Assembly: GCA_963811635.1 (NCBI GenBank)
Contig: CAWESB010000016.1
Span: 87,749-151,748 of the forward strand
Reading direction: 5' to 3'
DNA from: JAIBJN01 sp963811635
GTDB lineage: Bacteria; Actinomycetota; Thermoleophilia; Gaiellales; Gaiellaceae
Length of the DNA: 64,000 nt
Below are positions 52,598-61,411 of this stretch, piece after piece (position 1 is the stretch's first letter; each line of letters starts with the position of its first letter). A model generated the notes under the pieces. It did no database searches. It saw only the letters and a program-made list of their open reading frames with translations, and was not told the DNA's origin. The translations under genes and the position numbers were made by a program.

Positions 52598-52840
52598 GTG
52601 AAGGGTCTAGCGGCATTCGCAAGCATGGTGCTTGCGTACCTCGTGATGGCGTCCGTCGCGCTCGCGCAAGAGCCGACGCAGAGCGGGTACGGCGGCACCG
52701 GTGGCAACATCCAGGGCGACGTCGAGGGCGGCGGTTCGCTGCCGTTCACTGGTCTCGACCTGCTGCTCCTCGTCGGAGCGGGCGCCTTGCTCCTCGCAGC
52801 CGGGTTCACGCTCAGGCGGGTCGGACGGGCTAGAAGCTAA
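52598..52840 (+). CDS. very small LPFTG-type sortase-substrate protein
   Basis: An 80-residue protein with a signal peptide (1-23, ending VALA). A mature segment of only about 28 residues follows, rich in Gly, Gln and Ser. The cell-wall sorting signal is LPFTG (48-52), a hydrophobic helix (53-70) and a basic tail (RRVGRARS). It would be cut and linked to the wall or to another acceptor by a sortase; none is in the window. The start is GTG 52598 behind GAGGGAGGA. It sits directly before the priming sugar transferase, inside the exopolysaccharide locus. Confidence 0.8.
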   Translation: MKGLAAFASMVLAYLVMASVALAQEPTQSGYGGTGGNIQGDVEGGGSLPFTGLDLLLLVGAGALLLAAGFTLRRVGRARS

Positions 52841-52855
52841 CCGAGGCACCTGCGC

Positions 52856-54310
52856 GTGCTCCGTAGCTCTCGCGTAGAGGCCCGGACCCTCCCGGTCGCC
52901 GCAAGGCGGGCGGTGGCGCGCTCGCGCCGCGTCAGCACGTGGACCAAGGCGTGCCTCGCGGTCGACGCGCTCATGCTCTTCGCGGCTGTCGTCGTCGCCG
53001 ACCTGGGCGCGCCCAGGGCCGGCGTGCCGACGACGCCGTCGATCTGGCTGGTCGTCTTCCCGCTCCTGACGTTCGCGCTCATGGCGGCGCGCGGGCTCTA
53101 CCGGCCGCGGGTCTTCCTGCGCGTCCTCGACGACCTCCGTGTCGTCGTGACGGCGACGGCGCTCGCAGCGATGATCGTGCTCTCCCTGCGGATCGTGGTC
53201 GCGGACGACCCCTGGGTCGCCGCGCAGACGGCACGCATCTGGGCGTTCGCCACCGTGTATCTGCTCGCCGGTCGGGTCGTGCTCTCCTGGGGTGAGCTCC
53301 AGGCGCGACGGCGTGGCGAGTCGGTGCGGCCGACGCTCGTCGTCGGCGCCGGCCACGTCGGCCGGCTGACGGCCAAGCGTCTGCAGGAGCATCCGGAGCT
53401 CGGCCTGCGTCCCGTCGGCTTCCTCGACAAGGAACCGCGCGAGGCGGAGGGCGAGGACGACCTGCCCGTTCTCGGCGCCAGCTGGGATCTCGACCGGGTG
53501 ATCGCCGAGCACGGCGTCCGCCACGTTGTCCTTTCGTTCTCGACCGCCCCTTCGCGCGTGCTGCTGGGAGTGCTGCGCCGCTGCCAGGAGCTCGGCGTGG
53601 AGGTGTCCATGGTCCCGCGCTTCTACGAGAAGGTCATGGGCCACATCGGCATCGAGTACCTCGGCGGCCTTCCGCTGATGACCGCGCAGCCGACGAACCC
53701 GCGGAGCTGGCAGTTCGCGATCAAGTACGCGCTCGACCGCGTCGTCGCCGCGTTCCTGCTCGTCCTCGTCTCGCCGGTCCTGCTCGTGGCCTCGGTCGGC
53801 GTGCTCGTGACCATGGGCCGGCCGATCTTCTTCCGGCAGACCCGGGCCGGCCGCGACGGCCGCGCCTTCGAGATCCACAAGTTCCGCTCGATGCGCCCGC
53901 ACGACGGTGTGCCGGGGTCGGCCGAGCTGGCACCGGGCACCGCGCCCGGAGGCGTCGAGGGCGTGGATCGGCGGACGCGCTTCGGCGCGTTCCTCCGCCG
54001 CTCGTCGATCGACGAGCTTCCGCAGCTCTGGAACGTCCTCCGGGGCGAGATGAGCCTCGTCGGCCCGCGCCCCGAGCGCCCTGAGTACGTCGACCTCTTC
54101 AAGGATCAGATCGACCGCTACGGCGAGCGCCATCGCGTCAAGGCCGGTATCACGGGCTGGGCGCAGGTGCACGGCCTCCGCGGCCAGACCTCCCTCTCGG
54201 ACCGCGTCGAGTGGGACAACTACTACATCGAGAACTGGTCGCTCTGGCTCGACGTGAAGATCCTGCTGCTGACGGTGCTGGCCATCGTCAGGCCGACCCA
54301 GGCCGAGTAG
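52856..54310 (+). CDS. polyprenyl-phosphate sugar phosphotransferase (priming glycosyltransferase, WbaP/WcaJ type)
   Basis: Starts repeat-unit synthesis by moving a sugar-1-phosphate onto undecaprenyl phosphate. The 484-residue product has four to five N-terminal membrane segments and a Rossmann-like middle domain (LVVGAGHVGRLTAKRLQEH). After a further membrane segment comes the catalytic bacterial sugar transferase domain: KFRSMRPHDG, SSIDELPQLWNVLRGEMSLVGPRPE and GITGWAQVHGLRG. The start is GTG 52856, 15 bases after the LPFTG gene. It closes the locus; a hairpin follows at 54328-54351. Confidence 0.92.
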   Translation: MLRSSRVEARTLPVAARRAVARSRRVSTWTKACLAVDALMLFAAVVVADLGAPRAGVPTTPSIWLVVFPLLTFALMAARGLYRPRVFLRVLDDLRVVVTATALAAMIVLSLRIVVADDPWVAAQTARIWAFATVYLLAGRVVLSWGELQARRRGESVRPTLVVGAGHVGRLTAKRLQEHPELGLRPVGFLDKEPREAEGEDDLPVLGASWDLDRVIAEHGVRHVVLSFSTAPSRVLLGVLRRCQELGVEVSMVPRFYEKVMGHIGIEYLGGLPLMTAQPTNPRSWQFAIKYALDRVVAAFLLVLVSPVLLVASVGVLVTMGRPIFFRQTRAGRDGRAFEIHKFRSMRPHDGVPGSAELAPGTAPGGVEGVDRRTRFGAFLRRSSIDELPQLWNVLRGEMSLVGPRPERPEYVDLFKDQIDRYGERHRVKAGITGWAQVHGLRGQTSLSDRVEWDNYYIENWSLWLDVKILLLTVLAIVRPTQAE

Positions 54311-54645
54311 GACCGGCCCCTAGCTAACCCTTCGGTCAGTACCCGAAAGGGGGAGGCCGCGCTTTCCTCATTGGTACGACCTGCGGCAATGGGGGTGGCA
54401 ATGAGGGGAATCGCTCGAACCGCGGTGCTGGCCGCGACGCGCGACATCGCCGACGCATCGGCCACGCCGGTGCAACCCCGCACGCAGGCTACGTGGGCGG
54501 CGCAGCCTTCCTCGCGAAGCCCACGCTCTCGCCGGCCGTGCTGGGGCCGGGCGGGACACGGTCCGGGGGCGACGCTTACGGCTCGAGCGACGCCCCCGGG
54601 CCGAGCTTCGGCTTCGTGGAGCGGAATGGCCTCCTGGAACGAGGA
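54311..54645. other. intergenic region without a supported gene
   Basis: 335 bases between the sugar transferase and alkA 3' ends. It contains the hairpin at 54328-54351. A short open frame (54401 onward, beginning MRGIARTAVLAATR) resembles the start of small actinobacterial SHOCT-type proteins, but the rest of the frame has no recognisable domain. A glycine-rich frame to its right (54493 onward) could be a frame-shifted continuation. I do not count it as a gene. Confidence 0.4.
54328..54351 (+). terminator. hairpin after the exopolysaccharide locus
   Basis: CCCTTCGG (54328-54335) pairs with CCGAAAGGG (54343-54351) with a one-base bulge, 17 bases after the sugar transferase stop. There is no T-run, so it may act as a weak or factor-dependent terminator. 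Confidence 0.4.
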
Positions 54646-55485
54646 CTAGTACGACGGGATGGGGCGGGCGAGCAGGTAGACGCTCGCCAGCCCCGCCCAC
54701 TCGCCGTAGGGCTCGAGCAGGCGGCGGGTGTCCTCGGGCTCGGCCCGACGGCCGAGGAGCGCCGAGCACAGCTTCAGAAGCCCGAGATCGCCGACGAGGC
54801 CGTGCTCGTAGCGCCCGAGGCCGTAGAGGCAGACCATGCCGGCCGACCAGGGACCGAGGCCGCGCTCGCGCTCGATGCGCGCCGCGGCAGCTGCGGTCCC
54901 CACTCCGCGCAGGCGCTCGACGTCCCACTCCCGTGAGAGCCTGGTCAGTGCGTTCGCCTTGCGGGCGACGAGTCCGGCCCGGGCGAGCTGGGCGGGGGCG
55001 AGCGCGGAGAACGTCGTCCGAGTGGGCGGCAGGTACAGATCACCGGCGGGCGTCCCGAGCGAGCGGAGCAGCCGTGCCTCGAGAAGGCGCGCCGCCCGCG
55101 CCTGGATCAGCTGTCCGCAGATCGCCTTGAGGAGCGAGTGCGTCACGGTCGCCGTCCGCAGCGGTCGGAGGCCGCGAAGGCTGCGGACGGTGCGCCCGAT
55201 GAGCCGGTCGTCGCCGAAGCGCCGTACGAACGGCTCGTGGTCGTCGTCGGCGGCCAGGACGAAGCGCACACGGTCGAAGGCTTCCTCGGGCGCCAAGCTC
55301 TCGACCGCCATCGAAAGACGTCCGTCCGGCCGCTGGGTGACGCGCGCGCGCGCCGGTTCGTTCCCCGCTTCGAAGACGAACGTGAGCACCCCGTCGCGGA
55401 AGTAGCGCGTCGCGTCGGTACCGAAGCGCGCGGAGAGGGCGAGCGAGTAGGGCGGCTTCGGCGCGAGGGTCGTCTCGAGGAGCAC
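54646..55485 (-). CDS. alkA: DNA-3-methyladenine glycosylase II, AlkA-like
   Basis: Removes alkylated bases from DNA as the first step of base excision repair. The 279-residue product has an N-terminal AlkA_N-like beta domain and the HhH-GPD fold: the hairpin region GVGTAAAAARIERERGLGPWSAGMV (about 194-217) and the catalytic Asp233 in LVGDLGLLKL. There is no iron-sulphur cluster motif. The start is GTG 55485. It lies downstream of the CAP-domain gene on the same strand (31 bases apart). Confidence 0.86.
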   Translation of the reverse strand: MLLETTLAPKPPYSLALSARFGTDATRYFRDGVLTFVFEAGNEPARARVTQRPDGRLSMAVESLAPEEAFDRVRFVLAADDDHEPFVRRFGDDRLIGRTVRSLRGLRPLRTATVTHSLLKAICGQLIQARAARLLEARLLRSLGTPAGDLYLPPTRTTFSALAPAQLARAGLVARKANALTRLSREWDVERLRGVGTAAAAARIERERGLGPWSAGMVCLYGLGRYEHGLVGDLGLLKLCSALLGRRAEPEDTRRLLEPYGEWAGLASVYLLARPIPSY

Positions 55486-55516
55486 TGCCCGAGCCTATCG
55501 CTCGGCGTGGGCGGGC

Positions 55517-56062
55517 TCAGCGCCGGGTGCCGAACTCGGCCGCGACGATCGTGACGTCGTCCCAGGAGCCGTAGTAGCCGCGGGGGTCGCGGACGTGCAC
55601 GGCGGCGACGCCGATGTTCCGCCAGGAGCGGTTGAGGATGTTGGCGCGGTGGCCGGAGCTGTTCATCCAGCGGTTGACGGTCTGGTAGGCGGTGATCTCG
55701 GGAGCGCCCCAGGCGAGGTTCTCGCCGGCGCTCCAGGACGAGTAGCCCGGGCCGGGCCAGTACCAGCGGATCCAGGTCCCGAACGAGGTCCACCGCGTCG
55801 AGCGGTCGGGCGTGAAGAGCTCGTGCGCGAAGTAGCTCGCGTAGGCCATCGACTCGGCGTGCCGGTCGGCGGCGTTCGCCAGGCGGTCGGCGACGGTCAG
55901 CGGCCGAAGGCCGTAGTCCTTGCGGACGGTGTTGATGCGGGCGACGACGCTCGCCTCGAGCGTGTTCTTGTCGCTGATGGAGAGAGCGCTCGCGGACGAC
56001 GGCGCAGCCAGCGCGACGAGCGCCAGAGCCAGGGCGAGCACGGTGGTGACCCTCCTCCTCAT
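55517..56062 (-). CDS. secreted CAP-domain (SCP/PR1-like) protein
   Basis: A 181-residue exported protein. The signal peptide begins MRRRVTTVLALALALVALAA and ends ASA near residue 27. The CAP fold is marked by VVARINTVRKDYGLRPL, HAESMAYASYFAHELF, AGENLAWG and WMNSSGHRANILN, which include the paired His/Glu residues of the CAP cavity. Bacterial CAP proteins of this size have no firmly known activity. The start ATG 56062 gives the signal peptide. A longer reading to 56113 adds an unlikely leader. Confidence 0.87.
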   Translation of the reverse strand: MRRRVTTVLALALALVALAAPSSASALSISDKNTLEASVVARINTVRKDYGLRPLTVADRLANAADRHAESMAYASYFAHELFTPDRSTRWTSFGTWIRWYWPGPGYSSWSAGENLAWGAPEITAYQTVNRWMNSSGHRANILNRSWRNIGVAAVHVRDPRGYYGSWDDVTIVAAEFGTRR

Positions 56063-56258
56063 ACACAGACCATCGGCCGCGCCCGGGCCCGTCGCGTCCC
56101 CCGAACGAGGCACGGCCGGAAAGCCATCCGAACGGCCGGGGAAATTGACTCTCTAAAGGCTTCGTCGCAAAGCCGATACGGACTCCATGGCCGACTCGGG
56201 CACTCCCGACTGGTTCGATACCATAGGTCCGGCTGTCGACCGGAAAGGATCCTGAAGC

Positions 56259-58790
56259 TTGTTCGAGCGCTTCACCGAGAGAGCCAGGCAGGTCGTCGTT
56301 CTCGCCCAGGACGAGGCCCGCGCCCTCAAGCACAACTACATCGGCACCGAGCACATCCTCCTCGGTCTCCTTCGCGAGGAGGAAGGGCTGGCCGCCCGCG
56401 TGCTCGAGAGCCTCGACATCACGGTGGAGGAAGTCCGCGCCCAGGTCGCCCGCATCGTCGGCCAGGGCGACGAGGTGACGACGGGGCAGATCCCGTTCAC
56501 GCCACGCGCGAAGAAGGTGCTGGAGCTCGCGCTGCGCGAGGCCCTCTCCCTGGGCCACAACTACATCGGTACCGAGCACATCCTGCTCGGCCTCGTGCGC
56601 GAGAACGAGGGAGTCGCCGCCCGGATCCTGCTCGACTTCGACGCCGACGCCGAGAAGATCCGCAACGAGATCATCCGCATGCTCTCCGGTCCCGGCCGCC
56701 GCCAGCAGGGTGGCGCCACAGCCGCCGGGGAGAAGGCGAAGAGCTCGAAGCTCCTCGACCAGTTCGGGAGAAACCTCACCAAGCTCGCGGCCGAGGGCAA
56801 GCTCGACCCCGTCGTCGGGCGCCAGACCGAGATCGAGCGCGTGATGCAGATCCTGTCGCGCCGCACGAAGAACAACCCGGTCCTCATCGGCGAGCCCGGC
56901 GTCGGCAAGACTGCCGTCGTCGAGGGCCTCGCCGCGCGCATCTCCTCGAACCAGGTTCCCGAGCTCCTGCGCAACAAGCAGATCTACACCCTCGATCTGG
57001 CCGCGCTCGTGGCCGGCTCGAAGTACCGCGGCGAGTTCGAGGAGCGCCTGAAGAAGGTGATGAAGGAGATCACCCAGCGCGGCGACATCATCCTCTTCAT
57101 CGACGAGCTGCATAACCTCGTCGGCGCCGGCGCCGCCGAGGGCGCGATCGACGCGGCCTCGATCCTGAAGCCCGCGCTGGCCCGCGGCGAGCTGCAGACG
57201 ATCGGCGCGACCACGCTCGACGAGTACCGGAAGTATCTCGAGCGCGACGCCGCCCTCGAGCGCCGCTTCCAGCAGATCCGCGTGGACGAGCCGTCCGTGG
57301 ACGACACCGTCCAGATCCTGCGCGGCCTGCGCGACCGCTACGAGGCGCACCACCGCTGCACGATCACGGACGACGCCCTCCGCGCCTCCGCCGTGCTCGC
57401 CGACCGCTACATCCAGGACCGGCACCTGCCGGACAAGGCCATCGACCTGATCGACGAGGCCGCCTCCCGCATGCGGATCAAGACCATGACCGCCCCGCCG
57501 CGCTACCGCGAGCTCGAGGACGAGATCGAGAAGGTGCGCGAGGAGAAGGAGGCCTCGATCGAGGCGCAGGAGTTCGAGAAGGCGGCCAACCTCCGCGACA
57601 AGGAGCGCAAGCTCACGCAGAAGAAGCGCGAGCTCGAAGACAAGTGGCGCTCGTCCGAGCAGGTCGAGCAGCCGGAGATCGGCGAGGAGGAGATTGCCGA
57701 CATCGTCTCGATGTGGACGGGCATCCCGGTCTTCAAGCTCACCGAGGCCGAGTCGCAGAAGCTCATCCGCATGGAGGACGAGCTCCACAAGCGCGTCATC
57801 GGCCAGAACGAGGCCATCGTCGCCGTCTCCAAGTCGATCCGCCGCGCGCGCGCGGGGATCAAGGACCCCAAGCGCCCGACCGGCTCGTTCATCTTCCTCG
57901 GCCCCTCGGGCGTGGGGAAGACCGAGCTGGCGCGCACGCTCGCAGAGTTCCTCTTCGGCGACGAGGACGCCATGATCCAGGTCGACATGTCGGAGTACAT
58001 GGAGAAGCACTCCGTGTCCCGGCTCGTCGGCTCGCCCCCCGGCTACATCGGCTACGACGAGGGCGGCCAGCTCACCGAGGCCGTGCGCCGCAAGCCGTAC
58101 TCCGTCGTCCTTCTCGACGAGATCGAGAAGGCCCACCCGGACGTCTTCAACATCCTCCTCCAGATCCTCGAGGACGGGAAGCTGACGGACGCCCAGGGCC
58201 GCAAGGTCGACTTCCGGAACACGATCGTGATCATGACGTCGAACATCGGCGCCGCGACGATCTCCAAGAACCAGTCGCTCGGCTTCTCCGTCGGCGACGA
58301 CACCGGTCTCTCGTACGACGAGATGAAGGACCGGATCATGGGCGAGCTCAAGAAGGTCTTCCGCCCCGAGCTCCTCAACCGCATCGACGAGGTCATCGTC
58401 TTCCACAAGCTGACGAAGGACGAGATCAAGATCATCGTCGACCTGATGATGAAGCGGCTGAAGGAGCAGATGGGCGAGCACGAGGCCGCCATCGAGCTCA
58501 CCGAGGACGCAAAGGAGCTGCTCGTCGACCAAGGGCTACGACCCGGCGATGGGCGCCCGCCCGCTGCGCCGCGCGATCCAGCGCTTCATCGAGGATCCGC
58601 TCGCCGACTTCGTGCTCGGCCGCTCGCTCAAGCCCGGCTCGACGATCGTCGTCGACCGAAGGACGGCGAGGACGAGGTCGAGATCTCGGTCGTCGAGGGC
58701 GAGGCTCCGGCCGAGCCCGAGAAGGTCACCGTCCCCGCCGAAGAGCCGGCGGCCGAGGCGGACGCGGACGAGCCTTCCGACGACGAGTAG
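56259..58790 (+). CDS. clpC: ATP-dependent Clp protease ATPase subunit ClpC, with a short frame-shifted stretch near the end
   Basis: A AAA+ unfoldase feeding ClpP. The 843-codon frame has two Clp-N repeats (1-145), AAA-1 with Walker A GEPGVGKT (211-218), and a UVR-type coiled coil (EFEKAANLRDKERKLTQKKRELEDKW). AAA-2 has Walker A GPSGVGKT (about 548-555). The stretch from about 58534 to 58660 is in another frame (YDPAMGARPLRRAIQRFIEDPLA), so one extra base near 58534 and one missing base near 58661 bracket the conserved C-terminal D2 domain. Repairing both gives a normal ClpC. The start TTG 56259 gives the family N-terminus MFERFTERARQVVVLAQ. Confidence 0.92.
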   Translation: MFERFTERARQVVVLAQDEARALKHNYIGTEHILLGLLREEEGLAARVLESLDITVEEVRAQVARIVGQGDEVTTGQIPFTPRAKKVLELALREALSLGHNYIGTEHILLGLVRENEGVAARILLDFDADAEKIRNEIIRMLSGPGRRQQGGATAAGEKAKSSKLLDQFGRNLTKLAAEGKLDPVVGRQTEIERVMQILSRRTKNNPVLIGEPGVGKTAVVEGLAARISSNQVPELLRNKQIYTLDLAALVAGSKYRGEFEERLKKVMKEITQRGDIILFIDELHNLVGAGAAEGAIDAASILKPALARGELQTIGATTLDEYRKYLERDAALERRFQQIRVDEPSVDDTVQILRGLRDRYEAHHRCTITDDALRASAVLADRYIQDRHLPDKAIDLIDEAASRMRIKTMTAPPRYRELEDEIEKVREEKEASIEAQEFEKAANLRDKERKLTQKKRELEDKWRSSEQVEQPEIGEEEIADIVSMWTGIPVFKLTEAESQKLIRMEDELHKRVIGQNEAIVAVSKSIRRARAGIKDPKRPTGSFIFLGPSGVGKTELARTLAEFLFGDEDAMIQVDMSEYMEKHSVSRLVGSPPGYIGYDEGGQLTEAVRRKPYSVVLLDEIEKAHPDVFNILLQILEDGKLTDAQGRKVDFRNTIVIMTSNIGAATISKNQSLGFSVGDDTGLSYDEMKDRIMGELKKVFRPELLNRIDEVIVFHKLTKDEIKIIVDLMMKRLKEQMGEHEAAIELTEDAKELLVDQGLRPGDGRPPAAPRDPALHRGSARRLRARPLAQARLDDRRRPKDGEDEVEISVVEGEAPAEPEKVTVPAEEPAAEADADEPSDDE

Positions 58791-58808
58791 CCTGCAGCGG
58801 CGCGCGGT

Positions 58809-59196
58809 ATGCCGCTGATCGAGTACGAGGACGCCTCGCCCGAGGTCCGGGCGGTCTACGACGACATCATGGAGACCCGTCAGGTCGACTGGGTCAACAA
58901 CTTCTGGAAGGCGCTCGCGGTCGACCCGGTCTCGCTGAGGCGCACCTGGGAGTCCGTGAAGGAGGTCATGGCCCCGGCGCGCTCGACCCGCTGACCAAGG
59001 AGCTCCTCTACGTGGCCGTCTCGGTCACGAACGGCTGCGAGTACTGCATCGCGTCGCACACGGCCTCGGCCCGCAAGAAGGGCATGACCGACGAGCAGCT
59101 CGCCGAGCTGCTGGCCGTCGTCGGCATGGCGAACCAGACGAACGCGCTCGCGACGGGCTACGGCGTCCCCGTCGACGACGCCGTTCGCCGGGATGA
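58809..59196 (+). pseudogene. AhpD-like/carboxymuconolactone decarboxylase-family protein, frame broken
   Basis: The N-terminal half (MPLIEYEDASPEVRAVYDDI to about 58975) and the C-terminal half (LDPLTKELLYVAVSVTNGCEYCIASHTASARKKGM) are in different frames. One missing C near 58975 explains this (APGALDPLTKELL when restored). The CxxC-H motif CEYCIASH is the redox or proton-relay site of the AhpD fold. The stop is uncertain; a TGA at 59194 in a third frame lies just before the terminator hairpin and would need another shift. The gene is probably intact in the organism, and the damage is probably in the sequence. Confidence 0.72.
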
Positions 59197-59197
59197 G

Positions 59198-59221
59198 AAG
59201 GCGGCCCTTGCGGGCCGCCTT
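59198..59221 (+). terminator. strong hairpin terminator after the clpC-ahpD unit
   Basis: A perfect 10-base inverted repeat AAGGCGGCCC (59198-59207), loop TTGC, GGGCCGCCTT (59212-59221). It is perfectly symmetrical, so it could also stop transcription arriving on the minus strand. Confidence 0.65.
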
Positions 59222-60065
59222 CGGGCTGAGCTCGTCCGCTGGTCCGGAGGCGTCCGGCGGTCGGCGTCGGAGGCTCCGGTGCGCCGGAGCCGGCGAGCGG
59301 TCCATGGGCGACGGCTCGGCGCGGAGGCGGCCGAGCTCGGCTGAGGCGGGAGCTCGGTCGGCGTGCTCGGCGGGCGGGCCGGAGTCGGGTCGGGCCGCGG
59401 CGGCGGCGTCGGCTCGCGGCGCGGGCTCCGAGCGTCGCGGCGGCGCTCCGGCGCGCTCGTCGCGCCGCGTCACTTCATGCCGGACGCCTCGCGTCCTGAG
59501 CGTGCCCACGCCGCCGGCCTCCTGCACGTCCAGCCAGGCCCCGACCGCGACGATCGCGGCCGAGGACGAGCCCGACGCCAGGCCGCGCGCAGTGCCGGCG
59601 ACAGTTGTCGACGAGGAACTTGATCGACGGTGAAGAGCAGGATGACGACGCCGAGCAGGGCGCCGAGTCATCGCGTCGGAGACCGGCAGCTGACGTCGAC
59701 GCGCCGGCGAGCTCGACGACGAGCCAGGCGACGAGCGCGATCGTCGAGGAGCCCGATGAGCACGCTGCCAGCGCCGTGCCAGCCGTCCGCGACGACCGAG
59801 CGATCCGTCGAGGATTGACCCGACGCTGCTGCCAGGCGAAGGACGTCTCGACCTGCGAGCAGCGAGCTCGCCGACGAGCATGACCTGCTCGCCCGCGCGA
59901 GAAGCGCGCCGACCTGCTCGAGGCGCGCCGGCGTCCTCTCGACAGCGGTGAGCAGTTCGCGTCCGACGAGCGCCCAGTCTGCTCGCGCTCGGAGCCGGCA
60001 CGGTCACGTTCGGCACGAATCGCGCACACTTCGGCGTCGGACCGCGCTGCCTAGACTGGTCGCCC
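59222..60065. other. unassigned 0.84 kb, perhaps a frame-broken membrane protein on the minus strand
   Basis: No single frame gives a convincing protein. On the minus strand, hydrophobic fragments turn up in different frames (TIALVAWLVVELAGA, LLGVVILLFTVD, AAIVAVGAWLDVQEAGG). An Ala/Pro/Arg-rich stretch (APPRRSEPAPRAD) follows. This could be a small multi-helix membrane protein with a low-complexity tail, broken by several indels like its neighbours. The function is unknown. Confidence 0.3.
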
Positions 60066-61411
60066 ATGGCGAAGGCGCGCCGTCCAGCACGCGTGCTCGG
60101 AGTGCGGGTACACGACCGGCAAGTGGCTCGGCCGCTGCCCGTCCTGCGGCGGCTGGGGCACGCTCGTCGAGGAGCGGGCGCTCGCGCCGGCCGCCCGGCG
60201 CGCGGCGCCGCGCGCCGGGCGGCCGCTCCTGCGCCTCGTCGAGGTCGAGGCCGCCGACGCCGAGCGGATCCCGACCGGCGTCGCCCGAGCTCGACCGCGT
60301 GCTCGGCGGCGGGCTCGTGCCCGGCCTCGCTCGTCCTCGTCTCGCGGCGACCCGGGATCGGCAAGTCGACGCTCCTGCTCATGGCGCTGCGCGCGCTATG
60401 AGCGCCGAGCGCAAGGTCGTGCTCGTCACCGGCGAGGAGTCCGCGGCGCAGGTGAAGCTGCGCGCCGACCGGCTCGGCGGCGCGCGGCGACGTGCACATC
60501 CTCGCCGAGACGAACCTCGACGACGTCTGCGCGACGCTCGAGCGCGAGCGGCCCGAGGTCTGCGTCGTCGACTCGGTGCAGACGCTCTACGCGCCCGAGC
60601 TCGGCTCGGCGCCGGGCTCGGTCGGCCAGGTGCGCGAGGCGGCCGGCGCGGCTCCTGCGCGTCGCGAAGGAGCAGCGGCATCGCCGACCTTCCTCGTCGG
60701 CCACGTGACGAAGGAGGGCGCCGTCGCCGGCCCGCGCGTGCTCGAGCACCTCGTCGACTGCGTGCTCCACTTCGAGGGCGACCGCTACCGCGCGCACCGC
60801 GTCCTGCGCGCGGTCAAGAACCGCTTCGGCTCGACGAACGAGCTCGGCGTCTTCGAGATGACCTGCGACGGGCCTCGTCGGCGTCGAGGATCCGTCGCGA
60901 GCTCTTCGGCCGCGCCGACGACGAGCAGCCGGGCTCGGCGGTCGTCTGCGCGCTCGAGGGGACGCGGCCGCTCCTGCTCGAGATCCAGGCGCTCGTCTCG
61001 CCGACCGACCTGGCGATGCCGCGCCGCGTCGGCACCGGCGTCGACCCGAAGCGCCTCTCGATGATCGTCGCCGTCCTCGGCCGCCACGCCGGCGTCGCGC
61101 TCGGCCAGGCGGACGTCTTCGTGAACGTCGCCGGCGGCGTGCGCATCGACGAGCCCGGCGCCGACCTCGGCGTCGCGCTCGCCATCGCCTCGGCCGCCCG
61201 CGGCGCGCCCGTCGGCCGGGCGTCGCCGTGCTTCGGCGAGATCGGCCTGACGGGCCGCCTGCGGCCCGCGTCGCAGGCCGAGCGGCGGCTCGCCGAGTGC
61301 GCGAAGCTCGGGCTTCGCCGAGGCGTCGTGCCGGAAGGCACCGCAGTCCCGTGGCAGAATGCGCCTGACAGCGGCGGCGACGCTGCGCCAGGCGATCGCG
61401 GCGTGGGCTCG
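60066..61411 (+). pseudogene. radA: DNA repair protein RadA, reading frame broken many times
   Basis: Across three frames the sequence reconstructs RadA. The zinc finger is CSECG...CPSCGGWG (about 60094-60153), followed by ELDRVLGGGLVPG and the Walker A region DPGIGKSTLLLMALRA. Next come KVVLVTGEESAAQVKLRA and VCVVDSVQTLYAPEL. The RadA KNRFGSTNELGVFEM motif and the LonP-like domain (VFVNVAGGVRIDEPGADL, FGEIGLTGRLRP) complete it. RadA is a branch-migration helicase of recombination. At least six shifts are needed. The start ATG 60066 and the end near the disA start are approximate. Confidence 0.85.

Noticed and set aside
54371..54649. A 92-codon plus-strand frame after the sugar transferase
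   Set aside because: Only its first 20 residues look protein-like; the rest is low-complexity in a GC-rich spacer, and the end overlaps alkA.
56114..56258. A promoter for clpC built on TTGACT near 56144
   Set aside because: No acceptable -10 element lies 16-18 bases downstream, so the element alone is not enough to call a promoter.
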